DNA of 64,000 bases from Prorocentrum cordatum (GCA_963575745.1 CAUYUJ010020560.1:432501-496500); one strand, 5' to 3'; numbered from the stretch's first letter, positions 20,521 to 31,497 are shown. Notes: generated by a model from the letters alone, not told the origin. Numbers and translations are program-made.

Positions 20521-20689
20521 GATTCAATGACTCGACCCGAACAATGTTTTCTGGTGTCGTTTTGTTTTCGTTTCCTCTCGTGCTGTCTTCGTCCCGCCGT
20601 TCCTGCAAAACGGAATCAAAACGCACACGCTCCACGAAATCGCCAACACACCGTTTAGGTCGTGCCCTGAGCGACAAACACTCCAGTGA

Positions 20690-20890
20690 GGATAAATCGA
20701 GAATCTCTGAGATGTGGCGGGGTTCTGAGGGATGCATCGGGCGCGTCCTGGTAAGAAGAAGCCTGGACGAGGACAGCATCTGGGGAGGTGAGCTCTAGAA
20801 TCTCTGAGAGCCGGCGGCTCTGGAAGATCTCTCGGGCGCCGCGGCCTTCTCAGAGCGTTCCGCAACGCTCCGAGAGCGTCCCGGAACGCG
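20690..20890. repeat. Family K dispersed repeat, two partial copies
   Basis: GATAAATCGAGAATCTCTGA (20692) and TAGAATCTCTGAGAGCCGGC (20799) begin two copies. The second continues GGGCGCCGCGGCCTTCTCAG and GAGCGTTCC, matching 41385-41462. Confidence 0.55.
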
Positions 20891-22500
20891 ATGGGGCGGA
20901 TCCATCCTCGCCCTGGCCCCGCCCGACGGCGCGCACCTCGGCGCCCCAGGCTGTCGGGGCAAGTCGGGGCCGGGGCGGGCCGGGAGCGTGACCCGCGCCG
21001 AGCCGGGGGGTACCACTCCGAGCTGCGAGAACGCACCCGCCGCTGTACGTGCTGCGGGGCCGCCCCTCCGCGGAATGCGCGGCGGTGTCGCAAAATCTCG
21101 ATGGTGAGGATGTCTGCACGCCCGGGTTGTAGCCAAGGCGTGAAGCCCACGGCCCACGGTAAGGGCCAGAGGTGGACCGAGAGGCCAGGGTGCAGTGCAA
21201 GGGGCCATTGGAAAAAGAATCGTCTCAAGCCGGATTGATCTATTCGCGCGTTCCCAGAGATCCAACGCTCCAAAAGAATTGGAGCGCCTGGTTCTTGGCG
21301 GCAATTTTCGGCCTTCGGGGGCCCTCGCTCGCTGGTCATGACGGTCAAAAGAACAGCTGGCCCTGGGGAAGAGGTCCAGAACTCGGGGGCCCACGAATCG
21401 AACAAAAATAATGCAGCCGGATGCCTGGTTTCTTCCACCTCGGGAGGCCATCTGGCTGACCGAGACTCGCTGCTTTCTCAACTACTGAGTGCGACTTCGG
21501 CGAAGAAACTCGCCAAGGAGACAGACATGTGTGCGCTTGCAGCACTGGCACCGGCAGAGCAACAGGTGGTAGGTGCCTCGAAAGAGAAAGAGCTGGCTCC
21601 TCGTCCACCTCCGCGCCAGCGCCCGCGATTCTCTTGTAGGCGTACACGTCTCCGAAGCCACCACTGGCGCGGGCCGAGGAAAAGGACGCATCTACATCTT
21701 GCGGGGACACAGAGAGAGCTAGGCGATCGGCTCATGGGCGGCTGGCACGCGTGATTCATATGCAAGGATGCATCGTCGTAAGACGCTGTGGCGCTCGCGC
21801 ATCACGTCAAGGTCCTACACGACAGCAGCGTCAGAACCCGATCCCCCATGCGTCAAACGTCTGAAAGCGAGTCAGGGCGCCAACATGGACTCCCAGCCCT
21901 CGCCCTCGAGGAGGCCATCGGAAAGGAGAAGGCGGAGGGACCTACGGAGCCCTCTGCCCTGAGACCCGATGCCTCTCCTCCATCACTCGATGGCGCCGGC
22001 GTCGAGGCCCATCGACGAGCTTCGGCCCAGACAGCGGGGGCGTCATCCGCCGCCCCGCCACGGTAGGGACCCGACGCCAGGAAAGAAACCTCCCACTATG
22101 AGTCCGATCAGCATGGGGGAAACGGGTCCTGAGGGGAAAAGGGTCCTGGACCCTGGGGCCTTCCCCCAGGATCCGTGCTTCATCCTGAGTCGTTGTCTGA
22201 CACTCCTGGGGCCCGTTAAAAGCCCCGAGAGCCCGAACACGGCGAAAAGACAGATATCCAGCTGCTCCAATTGTTTCGATGCGTGGGCCCCAGAAATTCG
22301 AACCAAATCCACAGGGCCAATGTTTTTCTCCATGAGTCGCTGCTTCACGGCCCCGAGGCTCGGCGAGTCCCCCCGACGGCAGAAAGCTGGCAAAATCCAG
22401 CCGCTCCACTTTTTTGGGGGGCGTCGGATCTCCGAGCTTCCGAAGAAAGCGGCGAATACAGTCGGGGCGTTGACCTAAGGAACGATAAATAAGGAACGAG
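20891..22500. other. No gene recognised
   Basis: About 1.6 kb, GC-rich. Open frames up to 304 codons on the minus strand show no domain and read through compositionally biased sequence. One weak imperfect duplication involves CCCGGGGGCC.. and CGAATCGAA text near 21390 and 22280. Confidence 0.4.
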
Positions 22501-22639
22501 GCCCCTTTTTCCCATATATGAAACTCCGATGTTCCATGGACAACCTCAGGAAAACATAGGAAGACCCGAGGAGCACTGTAAAGCAACTAAGGAACACGGA
22601 GCCCCTCCCCAACAAAAAGGGTCCCTTCTTCAGAGCCCC

Positions 22640-23360
22640 GGCGAAGAACCTGGGGGGGGGCCCGGTTCTCCGAGGACCCGTTTCCCCCCCCCCCCCTGGC
22701 GAGTCCAGGCTCCAGCCGTCGTGTCGCTCGAGGCGGCCGCCCCAGAGGCCAGCGCCGGAGGAGGCGGAGGGGGGACTTCGGGAGGGGGAGGGGAGCGGAG
22801 AGGGGGAGGGAAGAGGAGACAGAGGGGAGGGAAAGGGGAAGAAAAACAAAAAAAGAGGGAAGGGGGGGTCAGAGGGGAGGGAAAGAGAGAGGCCGAGGGA
22901 GGGAAGGGGAGCAAGAGGGGAGGGAGCGCGAACAGAAAGGGAGGGAAGGGGAGCCAGAGAGAAGGAGAGGGGGAGTCCGAGGGGAGGGAATGGGGAGTCA
23001 GAGGGGAGGGAGGGAGAGGGAGGGGGGTGAGCCGGGGGAGGGGAGAGGGGGGGAGGGAGGAGGTGCCCGCTGGAGCTCCCCCAGGGGGGCCCCCTGGGGA
23101 GGCAGGAGGGCTCGGGAGGAGCAGGACGCGCCACGCCCGCCCGTCCCTGGGCGGCGCGCACAAGGGGGGGCAGGGAGGACGAAAGGAGGAGAGAAAGGAG
23201 GGCGAGGAGCAGGAAGAAAGTAAGGAGGACGAGGACGAACATCAGCAGCAGGAGGACGAGGAAGAAATGAGGAAAGTAAGGAGGACGAAAGGAGGAGAGA
23301 AAGGAGGGCGAGGAGCACGAAATGAGGACGAGCAGGAGGAAAGTAAGGAGGACGGGGACG
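22640..23360 (+). repeat. Long polypurine tract (G/A)
   Basis: From about 22750 to 23360 the plus strand is largely G and A (GGGAGGG, GAGGAGG, AAAGGAGG). AGGACGAA.GGAGGAGAAAGG and GAGGAAAGTAAGGAGGACG recur. A 371-codon open frame (22529-23644) spans it and the CAG array, but it is explained by the lack of T in the strand. Confidence 0.85.
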
Positions 23361-23365
23361 AACGT

Positions 23366-23435
<70 letters not shown>

Positions 23436-23436
23436 T
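23366..23436 (+). repeat. CAG trinucleotide array, about 23 units
   Basis: An uninterrupted CAG run; in one plus frame it would read as polyglutamine. It is not part of a supported gene. Confidence 0.95.
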
Positions 23437-24120
23437 GGAGTGGAAGGGGCTGGAGAACCAGGGGAAGGCAGAGGGAGGGAATGAGGGGGGCGACGGTGAT
23501 GGAAAAGAAATCGGGTCCAGAAAGTGGCCCGCGCTGGGGCGGGAACGCAATTCCGAACGACGGGAGCAAAACACCGATTCGAACATGAGGCCCACGCTGC
23601 AGCGGCAACACCATGTGGAAGGACCGCAAGCGACTGGACGGTAAACTAACGCAAAAGGCATCAATGATTGAAATCCAGCGTACAAGCAAAACGCAGAGAA
23701 GGCTTCCAGACCGGGTCAGGGGAGAGAGGGGAATAATATTCAAAATCTTCATTTTCATGTGCGGGGGAGGTGAAGGGATGGGATAAGAGGCGGGGGGAGG
23801 GGTTGGAGGAAGACGGGATGGTATCTCCATCTTTCTCTCTCTCTCTCTCCCTCCCTCTCCTCTCCCTCCCTTCCTCCTCCTCCTCTCTGTCTTCCTCCTT
23901 CTCCTCTTATGGGTCGTGTGCGTCGCAACCGGAGCAGACCCGCAGCAACCTCGACAAACTCGTCAAAGCGATCTTACTCGACAAGCAGGACGGTAAAAGA
24001 ACACATGCTGCGTAAAGTTCGGTGGGGAGAAATATGTAAAAACATCCAGGTAGAAGATGTCTAAAGTAATCAAGATAGGTTTCGGCCAGCACTCGGCAAA
24101 GGACATAGAAACAACATCGG
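23437..24120. other. No gene; short CT-rich tract
   Basis: TCTCTCTCTC and CCTCC runs lie at 23830-23910. The rest has no recognised feature. Confidence 0.4.
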
Positions 24121-24124
24121 TCGA

Positions 24125-24334
24125 TGCTTGACTGCGACAACGATCATGATGACGACGGCAACGACGACAACGACACCGACGACGACACCGACGACGAAGG
24201 ACGACGACCCGAGGACGACGACGAAGACGATGACAAGCCCAACGACGACGACGACATCTGGCAACGATGTCGACACCGACGAGGATCCGCGGCGGCGACG
24301 GCGACAAATGGCGACAACGACCATGTCCGACGAC

Positions 24335-24365
<31 letters not shown>

Positions 24366-24408
24366 GACGCCAGTGACGGCGGTGACGAAGACACCAATCT
24401 CGACGACG

Positions 24409-24494
<86 letters not shown>

Positions 24495-24575
24495 ACGCGT
24501 CGGCGACCGACTGACAACGACGACCAGCGGCGGCGGCGGTCGGCGGCGGTCGGCGACAACGATGGGGCGATAATG
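24125..24575. repeat. GAC/ACG microsatellite, degenerate
   Basis: About 450 bp of GAC triplets with interruptions, purest at 24410-24480. Encoded poly-D, poly-T and poly-R frames are by-products. Similar shorter arrays are at 27425-27515 and 56775-56935. Confidence 0.95.
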
Positions 24576-24689
24576 TCATGGTAAGATGGGCTCAGGATAC
24601 ATTCCAAGATTTCGAGTGTATCGAGCGGCCCTCGTTTTTGCAGCCCGTGGACCATTGGGAAATACTGCACATCATCTATACCTTGGAAA

Positions 24690-24900
24690 CCGTGGAACGT
24701 TAAGTAGGGGCCCAACCACAAGAAACCTTTCACAAGAAACCCCACCCTGAGACCCCAGGATGTCCATTGATCTCTGGTGTAGGAACGTCGCGCTCACAGC
24801 AAACCCATCGAAACCCAGGGCACCCTGGAGGCGAGCAGGGTGCTTCTTGGCATGGGCCTCCACTGTAGGGCGGTGGACTGGCTCAGGGGGGGGAACGTCG
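24690..24900. repeat. Dispersed repeat I, copy 1
   Basis: CCACAAGAAACC(T)TTC.ACAAGAAACC, CCATCGAAACCCAGGGCACC and GCAGGGTGCTTCTTGGCATGG recur at 40640-40780 and 55535-55715. CAAGAAAC near one end and GTTTCTTG near the other are inverted. The last part alone recurs at 25068-25110. Confidence 0.6.
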
Positions 24901-25342
24901 GCCTGGACTTGGCGATACATCATCCCTAGGTCGGCGATAGGCCCTCGATCGTTAAACCACGAGGTCGTGGGCGAGGTGGGCTATCGGGCCCCTATCGGTG
25001 ATCGATGGGCACTTGGGGGTCGATGCATCCCCCCCCCATGAGCTCATCAACCCCCAGCCTTGCCCCTCAACAGGCGAGCAGGGTGCCTCTTGGCATGGGC
25101 CTCCACTGCAGCAGCACCGTGGACCTCCCGACCCTCCGAGACGACGACGCGCGCGACGGCGGGAGTGCGCCTGCCGAGCAGCTCGCCGCGGCGGAAGCGG
25201 CCCGCGTCGGGCACGAAGAGCCCGGGCTCCTGAGCGAGGCGCTCGCCCGCGGCGCCCTCCCCTCTCTTCCGTCCTCCCGCAGACCACCAGCGACGGGCGC
25301 GCCCAGAGACCGCCTTCCGGAGCCTCGAAAGTCTCAGACTGG
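24901..25342. other. No gene; partial repeat I end at 25068
   Basis: The fragment GCGAGCAGGGTGCCTCTTGG (25073) duplicates the end of repeat I. No gene recognised. Confidence 0.4.
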
Positions 25343-25640
25343 ACAAGAACAGCACATCAAAGCCATCGAACACCCAGGACGAGCTCCCGTCGAACAGACA
25401 ACGCGAACGCGTAGAGCACCTGCAACAACACATCGAACACCTCAGCACAAAACGCACAAGAGGCACTTCTTCGGGGGCGCCAGAGGGTACCCACACCGCG
25501 TTACTCCCCGGACCTCTCCTAGGGCGCGCTCTGGCCAGGACTTCGAGGCGAGTGCAGCGGTGGCGACGAGGGCCTCCCAGGAGGCCCCCAAAAGGGGAAA
25601 ACGAGGGAGAATGGTAGAGGTATATGGGCACCTTCCTCTT
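25343..25640. repeat. Dispersed repeat G/H, copy 1
   Basis: The order ATCGAACACC, CTCCCGTCGAAC.GACAAC, GCACCTG.AACAA.ACATCGAA, then GGACCTCTC, GGCCAGGA, GCGACGAGGGCCTCCCAGGA and AGGGAGAATGGTAGAGGT also occurs at 31030-31330. The second half alone occurs at 27795-27950 and 49905-50065. Confidence 0.65.
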
Positions 25641-25696
25641 CCTCCTTTGAGCAGGGACCGACCGTCCTGGCATTCCTATGGGCCCCATGGGCCTGT

Positions 25697-26306
25697 CACG
25701 AGATGTTCTTGGACCCCAAGAATGCCCCGAGAGCAAAAACAATGCTCTTAAAACCCGATGTGTCAAAACAAGACAGTCTCAGCCAGAAATGCTCTAAGAA
25801 CATCTCGTGCAGACCACAGAAGGCAATCAGAACAGTCTTCGGGAGGCCTATGGGCGAGCCAGGACGCCCCGCCACTGCTGGGCTCCTCTGGCGTGAGGCC
25901 CTCGCGGCCCCCCGGGGCACGCCCAAGGCGCGAGGCCGCCGCAGCCACGCCGCGCGTGCGCCCGGGGCAGCGGGCTCGGGCGGCAGCGGGCGCGGCCCGC
26001 CAAAGCGGTGCAGCGGCGAGGGGCAAAACATCAAAGCCAGGAAGCCTCGCGCGGGGCTCGGCCTCTGCGCGAGCGGTGGGGCGCACCAAGGCACACTCGT
26101 GGCCGCCCGAAATGGGCACGGAAAAGCGGGCACAGTGCCCAACGTGAAATGTTGTCCCAAGCCGAAAGCGGCCGCTGTGGGGCAGGCGGCCTCCTCTCTC
26201 AAATGGACACAGGCCGCGGCGGCGCGGACAGCGAGTCCTGCTCAAAATGAGCAGGAACTGCTGTTGGGCACTGTACCCATTCTTTCCGTACCCATGTCGA
26301 TCGTCC
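25697..26306. mobile_element. Composite repeat with family D element, copy 2
   Basis: An inverted pair, ACGAGATGTTCTTGG (25697) and CTAAGAACATCTCGT (25795), starts the block. GCAGACCACAGAAGGC..GGGCGAGCCA matches 15890. Family D proper, 26101-26306, has GCCCGAAATGGGCACGGAAA at the left and its near-complement TTTCCGTACCCATGTCGATC at the right. Confidence 0.65.
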
Positions 26307-26344
26307 CGAATACTGGTACTACGCATCCTCCTCGGAGGTGTGTG

Positions 26345-26505
26345 ACTGCCTACCACACCACCCCAACCCAACTCGACTACCCAAATTTCGGGTGTTGGGG
26401 GGAGTACGGGTTCTGTTTTGTTCCAATGTTCCCCGACGCCCCATCCACTGGAAAAGGCGGGCAAATCGGAGCCTTCGGGTTGGGTTGGGGTGGTTCGGTG
26501 GACGG
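26345..26505. mobile_element. Inverted-repeat element (family Z), copy 1
   Basis: Left ACCACACCACCCCAACCCAA and right TTGGGTTGGGGTGGTTCGGT are near-complementary; the interior carries CCCAAATTTCGGGT. The second copy at 36989-37160 has a clear 6-bp target duplication. Here the right edge runs straight into the TA/ACAT microsatellite, so the duplication cannot be checked. Confidence 0.7.
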
Positions 26506-26638
26506 TGATATATATATATATATATATATGTATATACATACATACATACATACATACATACATACATACATACATACATACATACACACATACATACATA
26601 CATACATACATACATACATACATACATACATACATACA

Positions 26639-26674
<36 letters not shown>

Positions 26675-26690
26675 TATGTATGTAGATCTA
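26506..26690. repeat. ACAT tetranucleotide array framed by TA runs
   Basis: A TA dinucleotide run, then about 150 bp of ACAT with one ACAC interruption, then TA again. Frames reading IHTY repeats are by-products. Confidence 0.95.
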
Positions 26691-27106
26691 GTACAGCCAT
26701 TTACATCGTCTCCCGAGCGGTACGGCCAGAAAGGCGCCCGCCACGAAGCATGTGTGTATATATATATATACACATACCTATACGACCACCCTGCGGGTGA
26801 TAAGGAGGTTTGGGGGGGAGGGGGGCCAGCAATGGGCAACAGTGGTGATTGTTGCGTTGCCGCTCGCTCTTGGGAGCCTTGGTGTCGAGCTGTTTGCGTC
26901 ATTCGTCGCTCTTGGGCGCCTTGGTATCACTCTCCCCCCCCCGGGAACCAACGAAATAATAAGTTATTTCGTTCATGTTGCAAGGGCTTCGGGGGCCGTT
27001 TGGGCGCGTCTTTTGGACCTCTTGGGGGGTCTTGGAGGCCTCTTGGGGGGCTCTTGGGGGCCTCTTGGCTGCCTCTTGGGAGCCTTTCGGGGATGTTGTT
27101 ATCGGT
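26691..27106. other. No gene; reverse-oriented CCAAGAGG array at 27000-27085
   Basis: The stretch 27000-27085 is the reverse complement of the CCCAAGAGG family (CTCTTGGGGG, CTCTTGG.GCC). GTGTATATATATATACACA at about 26754 is a perfect short palindrome. No gene. Confidence 0.5.
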
Positions 27107-27374
27107 CTCACGATCGATCTCACCATCGATATCACGATCGATCTCCCTATCGATATCACAAGCGATGTCGTTATCGGTCTCACGATCGATGGGACCATCG
27201 ATCCCACTATCGATCTAACTCGATCGATCTCACTATCGATCTCACTCGATCGATTGCACTGTCGATCTCACTCTGGATATCGCTATCGATACCAGAAACG
27301 ATCTCCCTATCGATATCACTCGATCTCACAATCGATATCACTATTCATCTCACTATCGATCTCACGATCGATCT
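27107..27374. repeat. 12-bp minisatellite (CTCACTATCGAT), array 1
   Basis: About 22 degenerate units of CTCACTATCGAT, with C(G/T)ATC and ATCGAT words throughout. The period is a multiple of three, so one frame reads as TIDL/SIDI-like repeats. The second array is at 28966-29222. Confidence 0.85.
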
Positions 27375-27419
27375 CGCCCCCCCCCAGATGGGATGGGGGG
27401 GATGAGGAGCAGGAGGAGG

Positions 27420-27444
27420 AGGAGGAGGAGGACGACGACGGCAA

Positions 27445-27487
<43 letters not shown>

Positions 27488-27520
27488 AACGACGACGACA
27501 ACGACGGCACCACCAGCGGC
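27420..27520. repeat. GAC microsatellite
   Basis: GGA passing into GAC triplets, about 100 bp, just after the 12-bp array. Confidence 0.9.
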
Positions 27521-27794
27521 GGCGGCGGCGACGTCGAACACTGGAGCTGTCAACATGGCGCCAATCCCAGCCACACGCCGCACCCACACCGCACCAGAGG
27601 GAGAGGGGGAGGAGGACCATGGCGTCACCCCGCACACACCCACAGCAACACACCACACCCACACTACATCCACATGGGGGGGGAGCCACCACGCCACGCC
27701 CACGCCCACGGGGGGGGGGGGGCATCGCGCGGGGGGGGGCCCAATGGCATTAGCATTGGGGGGGGCCCAAACCCTCGACCATAGATAACCAAAG
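27521..27794. other. No gene; G-runs
   Basis: Runs of eight to ten G at 27675, 27711, 27730 and 27757 could support G-quadruplexes. A CCCACACC-rich stretch lies at 27575-27670. Confidence 0.5.
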
Positions 27795-27950
27795 TTACTG
27801 ATACCACTACTCCACGGGCCTCTCCCAGGGTGCGTTCTGACCAGATTTTCGACGCGAATCCAGAGGTGGCAACGAGGGCCTCCCAGGGGGCCCCAAAAGA
27901 GGAACATGAGGGAAGGGTAGAACTGTGGGTACCTGGTCCTCCTCTGGGTT
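27795..27950. repeat. Dispersed repeat G, copy 2
   Basis: GATACCAC.ACTCC, GGGTGCGTTCTGACCAGA, GCGAATCCAG, GCAACGAGGGCCTCCCAG and GAGGGAAGGGTAGA match 31165-31330 and 49915-50065. Confidence 0.65.
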
Positions 27951-28054
27951 CTGGAGTTCTGGTTTCGTGCTCTCCCGTTCTGCCTCTGTTCCGCCCCCGC
28001 GAGACGAGCTCGCAGCGAGAGCGGCCCACGAGATCGCCACAGAACACCGTTCCG

Positions 28055-28452
28055 CTCGAGCCCCGGCCTCGCGCGGCAACTTGCCTTGGGACCCACGCCG
28101 CGTCGGATGTCCACCTCGGATGTCAACGTCGGGCTCACGCCGGATGGCGTCGGATGTGCGTCGGACTGCCATCGGACTTACGGTCGAACCCGTGCCACAG
28201 GGATGCGCGGCAAGGAGGCCAAGGGCCTTGGAGGGCCACGCGAGCGTTGTTCGAGCGAGGCTGGCCCACGAAAGTGGCCAAGGATGGGCCGAGGGGGCAA
28301 GGATGCAAAAGTACACTTGGGAACATTGCCAATCCTTACTAGGCGGATTGACTGCACGTCGAACATCCCATATATCTGACAGGGCGGACGTGCGGACTGG
28401 GTAATAATACAGCTGCTGCGCGCCGCGCGAGGCCTCCAGGATGTTCCTCATA
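28055..28452. mobile_element. Element B, copy 3, with element C nested inside
   Basis: The left part (GGCCTCGCGCGGCAACTTG, then GTCGGATGT words) and right end (CGCGCCGCGCGAGGCCTCCA then GGATGTTCCTCATA) match the copy at 41091-41314. The interior is interrupted by element C (28178-28357), so element C arrived later. Confidence 0.65.
28178..28357. mobile_element. Element C, copy 2 (nested in element B)
   Basis: Left TACGGTCGAACCCG and right GGATTGACTGCA are the family C inverted ends. The interior GGCCTTGGAGGGCCACG, CCCACGAAAGTGGCC and TTGGGAACATTGCC matches 895-1020. Confidence 0.65.
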
Positions 28453-28554
28453 GGTGCAAGCGAACCTGAGCTGCGGCCCGGCGGAGCGAATCGCGCACGT
28501 GCAAGAGGCCGCCGTCGTAAGGCGTGCCAAGACCTGGACAAAATCGGACCGAGA

Positions 28555-28775
28555 CGAAACGGGAATCTCTGAGATCCAGCGCTTCAAGAAGAGCAGAGAG
28601 AAACAGAAGCATACACTTTCGGAGACCCGCGCGGATTTCTTGGATGGGCGCTGGCCCCCCCTCCTTGCCGCGCGGAGCGCGCCAGGTGCGGTGGCGGAGA
28701 CGCCGCCAAAGGGGGCCCTGCGCCATCCAAGAAATCCGCGCGAGGAGTCCGAAATTTATGTTTGTGCCGTTGTTA
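28555..28775. mobile_element. Foldback element F, copy 1
   Basis: The core inverted repeat GCGCGGATTTCTTGGATGGG is answered by ATCCAAGAAATCCGCGC; outer arms continue through AAGCATA / TTATG.TTGTG. The interior is rich in GCGCC. Five copies are seen (28.6, 32.0, 36.4, 38.1 and 53.6 kb). Confidence 0.75.
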
Positions 28776-28965
28776 TGCAGAGGTAACCAGTGCCTGCACT
28801 GAAGGGGTCCTAGAGGATCTTGAAAGCTTCGGCGAAAATTGGCGGCTCATTTCGGTGGGCGGCCCCGTTCCCGGGCTCCCGGTTCCGGGCTCCCAGTTGC
28901 TGTTCTGGGCCATTTTCGGTGGGCGGCGGGTTTTCTGGGCTTCTGGATTGCCAGGTTCCTGGTCG

Positions 28966-29222
28966 ATCTCCGTGTCGGTCGGTCTTACCATCGATCTCAT
29001 TACCCACATCTCTAGCGATCTCACTATCGATCACACAATCGACGTCGCTATCGATGTCACAATCGGTCTCACTACAGATCGCACGAGCGATCTCACGATC
29101 AATATCACTATCGATCTCACTGAATCGACTGCACTATCGGTCTCACGATCGATCTTACTATCGTCCTCACCCTCGATCCCACTATCGATCTCACTATAGA
29201 TCTCACTCGATCTCAATACCCA
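28966..29222. repeat. 12-bp minisatellite (CTCACTATCGAT), array 2
   Basis: The same unit as at 27107-27374, about 20 degenerate copies, in the same orientation 1.6 kb downstream. The two arrays are separated by repeats G, B/C and F. Confidence 0.85.
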
Positions 29223-29452
29223 GATCCCTAATTTTCAAACCATCCACTGGTTGGGGATTCTTTCTTGTGTAATTGTTTTTGATGAGATCCAGCGGTTCTG
29301 GAGGATGCAGAATGACGGCGTTCTGGAGCGCTCTGGAGCGATTTTGATCTCCGTCCTGGGCCTACCCACGACGTCGGCCAGTGGTCTCGGGACAGGGTGT
29401 GCTCAATTCGCAAACGAAAACATGTGAGTAGGGGATCGACCTAAGAATTGAT

Positions 29453-30033
29453 GTACCCCAAACTTAATTTGTTCGTCGAATCTACGAATGAAAATCCACC
29501 GACCCTACCAGCGTGTGGAAGAGGCTGTTCTGTTTGACTCGTCGTCGTCGTGGTCGTCGTCGTGGTCGTTGTCGTCGTCGTCGTCGCCTTCGCCGCTCGC
29601 TTCCCCCCCTTCCCCTAGGCCCGTCGCCGTTCCCCCCACTTTCACCAGGTTCTCCTCCTCGAGCGCGCCAGCCACAGCGACATTGAGCAACGCTGTAGTT
29701 GAGTCGAAGGGAAGCTCCTTCCCTTTGATCCCTTTCCCGCCGGGGGGGGGCGGTCTCGGGGGTGGGGTCCCGGGGGGGTCCAGGGGGTGGGGTCCTGGGG
29801 GGTCCCGGGGCAGATACGACTCCCCCTCGGAGGCTTCCAAGCGGCCCCCAAGAGATTCCCAAGAGGCCCCCTAAACTACCCAAGAGGCCCCCGAGAGCGC
29901 TCGTCGTCGTCGTCGCCATTCAGGGTCGGCGGCACTGGCCGTAAGGCCTTCGCAGCATATCATGTCCGTGGATCTACAAACGTTCTGAATATTTGTTCGT
30001 AGATTCGACGAACGACTCAATTCTGGGGTAAAC
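29453..30033. mobile_element. Composite element with inverted ends (family J)
   Basis: The left end, 29453-29498 (ACCCCAAACTTAATTTGTTC then GTCGAATCTACGAA), is the imperfect complement of the right end, 29986-30033 (TTGTTCGTAGATTCGACGAA..TCTGGGGT). Between them are GTCGTC triplets, a GGGTCC-rich stretch, a CCAAGAGG-type array (29830-29900) and CATTCAGGGTCGGCG. It may be an element pair that carried the filler, or two separate insertions. Confidence 0.5.
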
Positions 30034-30242
30034 GAATTCTGTAAACGTCTCTTACTCGAGAAATGCGGGAGGAGATGGGAGGGAGCCAGAGGGAATATGG
30101 TCTCATGAAGCGAACCTGGGACAGCCTCCAGGAAGCCGAAGACAGACCTCCGATCGTGATTTCTAATGAAGCCTTGAAAGCTTCGGATTAACCACAGAAC
30201 AATGCATAATGATTCCAGAGAAAAACAAATCAAAGTCGTTGT

Positions 30243-31032
30243 AAGGCTATCGGGCTATGGGACTACTGGGCTATGGGGCGATGGGGCTATGGGGCTATAG
30301 GCCTATGGGGCTATATGGTTATAGGGCCATAGGGCTCTAGGTCTATAGGGCTGGAGGGCTGTAGGGCTATAGGGCCATAGGGCTGCAGGGCTGTAGGGCT
30401 GTAGGGTTATAGGGCTATGGGAATATGAGGCTATACGGCTATAGGGCCATAAGGCTGTGATTATATAGGGCTATGGGGCTATAGAGCTATAACACCATAG
30501 GGCTATGACGATATACGGCTACGGGGCTATAGGGCTATAGGGCTGTGGGCATACAGAGCAATAGGGTTATAGTGCTATAGGGCTAAAAGGCTAAACGGCT
30601 ATAGGGCTATAGGAATAAAGGGCTATTTGGCTATAGGGCTATAGGGCTATAGGGTAATATGGCCATGGGGCTATAGGGCTATAGGGCTATTGGGCTATAG
30701 GGCTATAGGATAATAGGGCTATAGGGCTACAGGGCTACAGGGCTACAGCGCTGTGGGGCTCTAGAGCTCTAGGGCTCTAGGGCCACAAGGCTGTATGGCT
30801 ATAGTGTTACAGGGATATAGGCGTATTGCGCTATAGTGCTATAGGGCTGTTGGGCTATGGGGCTATGGGGCTATAGGGCTACAGGGTTATAGGGCTACTG
30901 TGCTATAGGGCTTTAAGGCTATGGCCATAAAGCACCCAGGCACTCGGGCACCCGTGCGGGCCGCGGAAATCGGTGGCTAACCTCACCTAACCATATGAAT
31001 CCGCTGGGACCCCTACAGAGGCAAGCTCTGAT
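30243..31032 (-). repeat. Octamer (GGGCTATA) array with conserved edge, inverted copy 2
   Basis: About 688 bp of degenerate GGGCTATA octamers (30243-30930), then the conserved edge (30931-31032, containing ACCTAACCATATGAATCCGC). It is the reverse complement of the arrangement at 5522-5940. This copy is about twice as long. Confidence 0.85.
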
Positions 31033-31330
31033 CGGGGAAAAACCGTCGAACACCTTGGACAAACTCCCGTCGAACGGACAACAGAAACGCGTACAGCACC
31101 TGAAACAATACATCGAAAACCTCAGCACAACAAAACAACAAAAAGTCGTTTGGGGAGCCAAGAGGTACCGATACCGCCACTCCCTGGACCTCTCCGGGGG
31201 CGGGCGCGCTCTGGCCAGGATCTCGGGGCGAATCCAGCGGTGGCGACGAGAGCCTCCCAGGAGGCCCCAAAAAGGAGGAGCACGAGGAGAAGGCTTTCAT
31301 AATACCTACGTGCTCGACCATGGACCCCTT
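31033..31330. repeat. Dispersed repeat G/H, copy 3
   Basis: CGTCGAACACCTTGGACAAAC, CTCCCGTCGAACGGACAACA, then GGACCTCTCC, GGCCAGGATCTCGGGGCGAA and AGCCTCCCAGGAGGCCCC. Full-length match to 25343-25640. Confidence 0.65.
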
Positions 31331-31496
31331 GGTACCCGTCGCTCTTAAGGGCAGTCTTCGGCGGCCTCCGGGCGGCCTGCGGGCGGCCTTCGGCAAGTTC
31401 TGGCGGCCCTCGGCGGTTTCTAGCGGTCTTCGGCGCGAAAGCCGGACGGCTGCGTTGAGCGAGGGGTCGGTCCATGATCGCACACCTAAGAATAAA

Positions 31497-31497
31497 C

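Noticed and set aside
22529-23644. 371-codon plus-strand frame with a polyglutamine run
   Set aside because: The strand is nearly free of T, so stops are impossible over most of it; G/R/E/K-rich composition and the CAG array explain it.
24128-24584. Acidic and Arg-rich frames over the GAC array
   Set aside because: All frames of a GAC repeat are open; no unique sequence.
26518-26690. CRISPR-like array
   Set aside because: It is a simple ACAT tetranucleotide repeat without spacers. No CRISPR array is present in the window.
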